Shown here: positions 62,831-64,000 of the stretch, in pieces
Numbering within the stretch: position 1 is the stretch's first letter
How the letters are laid out: each line of letters starts with the position of its first letter
Assembly: GCA_036571765.1 (NCBI GenBank)
Contig: BROE01000020.1
Span: forward strand, 783,748-847,747
Direction: 5' to 3'
From: Plecoglossus altivelis
Lineage: Eukaryota; Chordata; Actinopteri; Osmeriformes; Plecoglossidae
DNA: 64,000 nt
Notes under the pieces: generated by a model
Told to the model about the DNA's origin: nothing
The model's input: the letters and a program-made list of their open reading frames with translations, nothing else
Databases searched by the model: none
Made by a program: the position numbers and the translations under genes

Positions 62831-64000
62831 GTATTTATGTTTTTTTTTTTTAAATATTGTTAACAGTATATTTTTAACACTGTGTTTTTAAGTGTAACAC
62901 TTGTACACCGGTAAAACTCAGTTGGTGATCATAGGGAGTTAGGGAGTACCATGATGAGATTAGTTTTACTCTACTCTAGTTTTATGCTAAACTCAAAGAG
63001 GGGTCTATAATTTCAGACAGGCCTACACTTGCCTCTGTCTTATTTCTAAATTATCAAATGATCAAAATGACCTATCCGTCAGATGTCCAATCCTAGAAAC
63101 ATTTTGTTGCATTTTCCTTATAAATTCTGAGACAGTATGTTTGAGAGAAAGAGATGGTTTTAAAATAATAAAACATGACATTGAGAGGCTTTGTGTCATG
63201 TCGAGCACTTGAAACAGAACACATTCATCTAAACGGTTGTGAAGAAATATTCAAAAACATAATTCTACTTTAACTTTAAATTGACTAACCATGTCAGATG
63301 AAACAGCCTCTCTTTCTGTCATTCACCTTCTCCCACACACGCAAACTCTTTCACACACTCTGTCTTGCACACAGCAACACACAAAACCGTATACTGCCCC
63401 TATTCTCTTCGTGTGCCTATTAAGCCTCGTTAACTCTCTTCAAACATTCTTTCTCTAAGTGATTTGTGCAAGCAGGCAAGCACTGGCTTAAGACTGAAGA
63501 ATGTGGGCAGTACCAAAGTAGTTCCTGTATTTTTCTTCCTACATAAAAAGAGACTGACAAAGTAAAATTCTGTCCAAGACTGGTTTCTTAGGGGCATGTG
63601 TGAAAAGTATTTCAGCCGCTGAAATGGCTTGTAAATGTCATAGACAGTAATCGTAAAATCAAGACTAGCTGCACTTCAAAGAGTTTACATTACATTTTGC
63701 ATGAATGGAGTAAACAAAACTTTAGCTCTGTTACTGTGTTCTCTTGCCATGAACATTCGTAATTCTCAGTGGTCTGCGTAAGCTGTCAATGTACTTCTAC
63801 CCAACAGATGCTAAATGGACCCATTTGCTCCCCCAAAATATTGAGGATACATAACTGTCTCACATCAATAACATATTTATTGCTGTCTGAAACATTAGTG
63901 TGTTGGTACGTGAAACCAACATTTTGCACTACAAAGACAGTCTCTGTGACAAAATGCTCATCTTGATCCCAATGGTGTTGCTTTTACCTCTGCAAACATT

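Larger units (their letters stand above)
59793..64000. other. Upstream region of optc
   Basis: Contains the 1.1-kb tandem duplication and the candidate non-coding exons. From 62840 to 64000 no gene, RNA or mobile element was recognised. Confidence 0.6.

Overview
The window is vertebrate nuclear DNA, most likely from a ray-finned fish. It has small exons with GT/AG borders in long introns, abundant CA/TG/TC microsatellites and minisatellites, a tRNA-derived SINE with a GT-rich tail, and LINE fragments of kinds common in fish. There are no bacterial operons, CRISPR arrays or phage features. The species cannot be named from sequence alone.

Two protein-coding genes are clear. Nineteen + strand coding exons from 7749 to 45294, plus one alternative exon, encode a plasma-membrane Ca2+-ATPase. 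It carries all P-type ATPase signatures, ten membrane segments and a calmodulin-binding tail. Its C-terminal ETSV, a 36-nt site-A microexon and the adjacent opticin gene point to the PMCA4 type (atp2b4). The first ~65 residues are not found, so the N-terminal exon(s) lie upstream of the window and 1-7748 is intronic or 5' flanking. Joined in frame, the visible exons give 1128 codons. Six minus-strand exons from 59769 down to 56334 encode opticin (optc), a class III small leucine-rich proteoglycan. They join in frame to 332 residues, the length of human opticin. The two genes converge tail to tail.

Layout: 1-7748, no coding exon, simple repeats and small hairpins. 7749-16806, exons for M1-M4 and the phosphorylation site, with the site-A microexon at 11162 and a large polypyrimidine minisatellite at 11690. 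18137-24778, exons for the nucleotide-binding and P domains. 24779-33392, an 8.6-kb intron with old mobile-element debris. 33393-36666, exons for M5-M10 and the first half of the calmodulin-binding domain. 40582, the alternative site-C exon. 45055-45294, the b-type C-terminal exon. 45295-56333, 3' UTRs and shared flank with several minisatellites and an inverted LINE pair. 56334-59792, optc. 60623-62830, a 1.1-kb tandem duplication upstream of optc.

No wholly new biological system was found. The most interesting signal is splicing architecture: local tandem duplications have copied real splice sites of the pump gene (donor at 15391, acceptor at 35161) while keeping frame, and the duplication upstream of optc copies a candidate first-exon donor.
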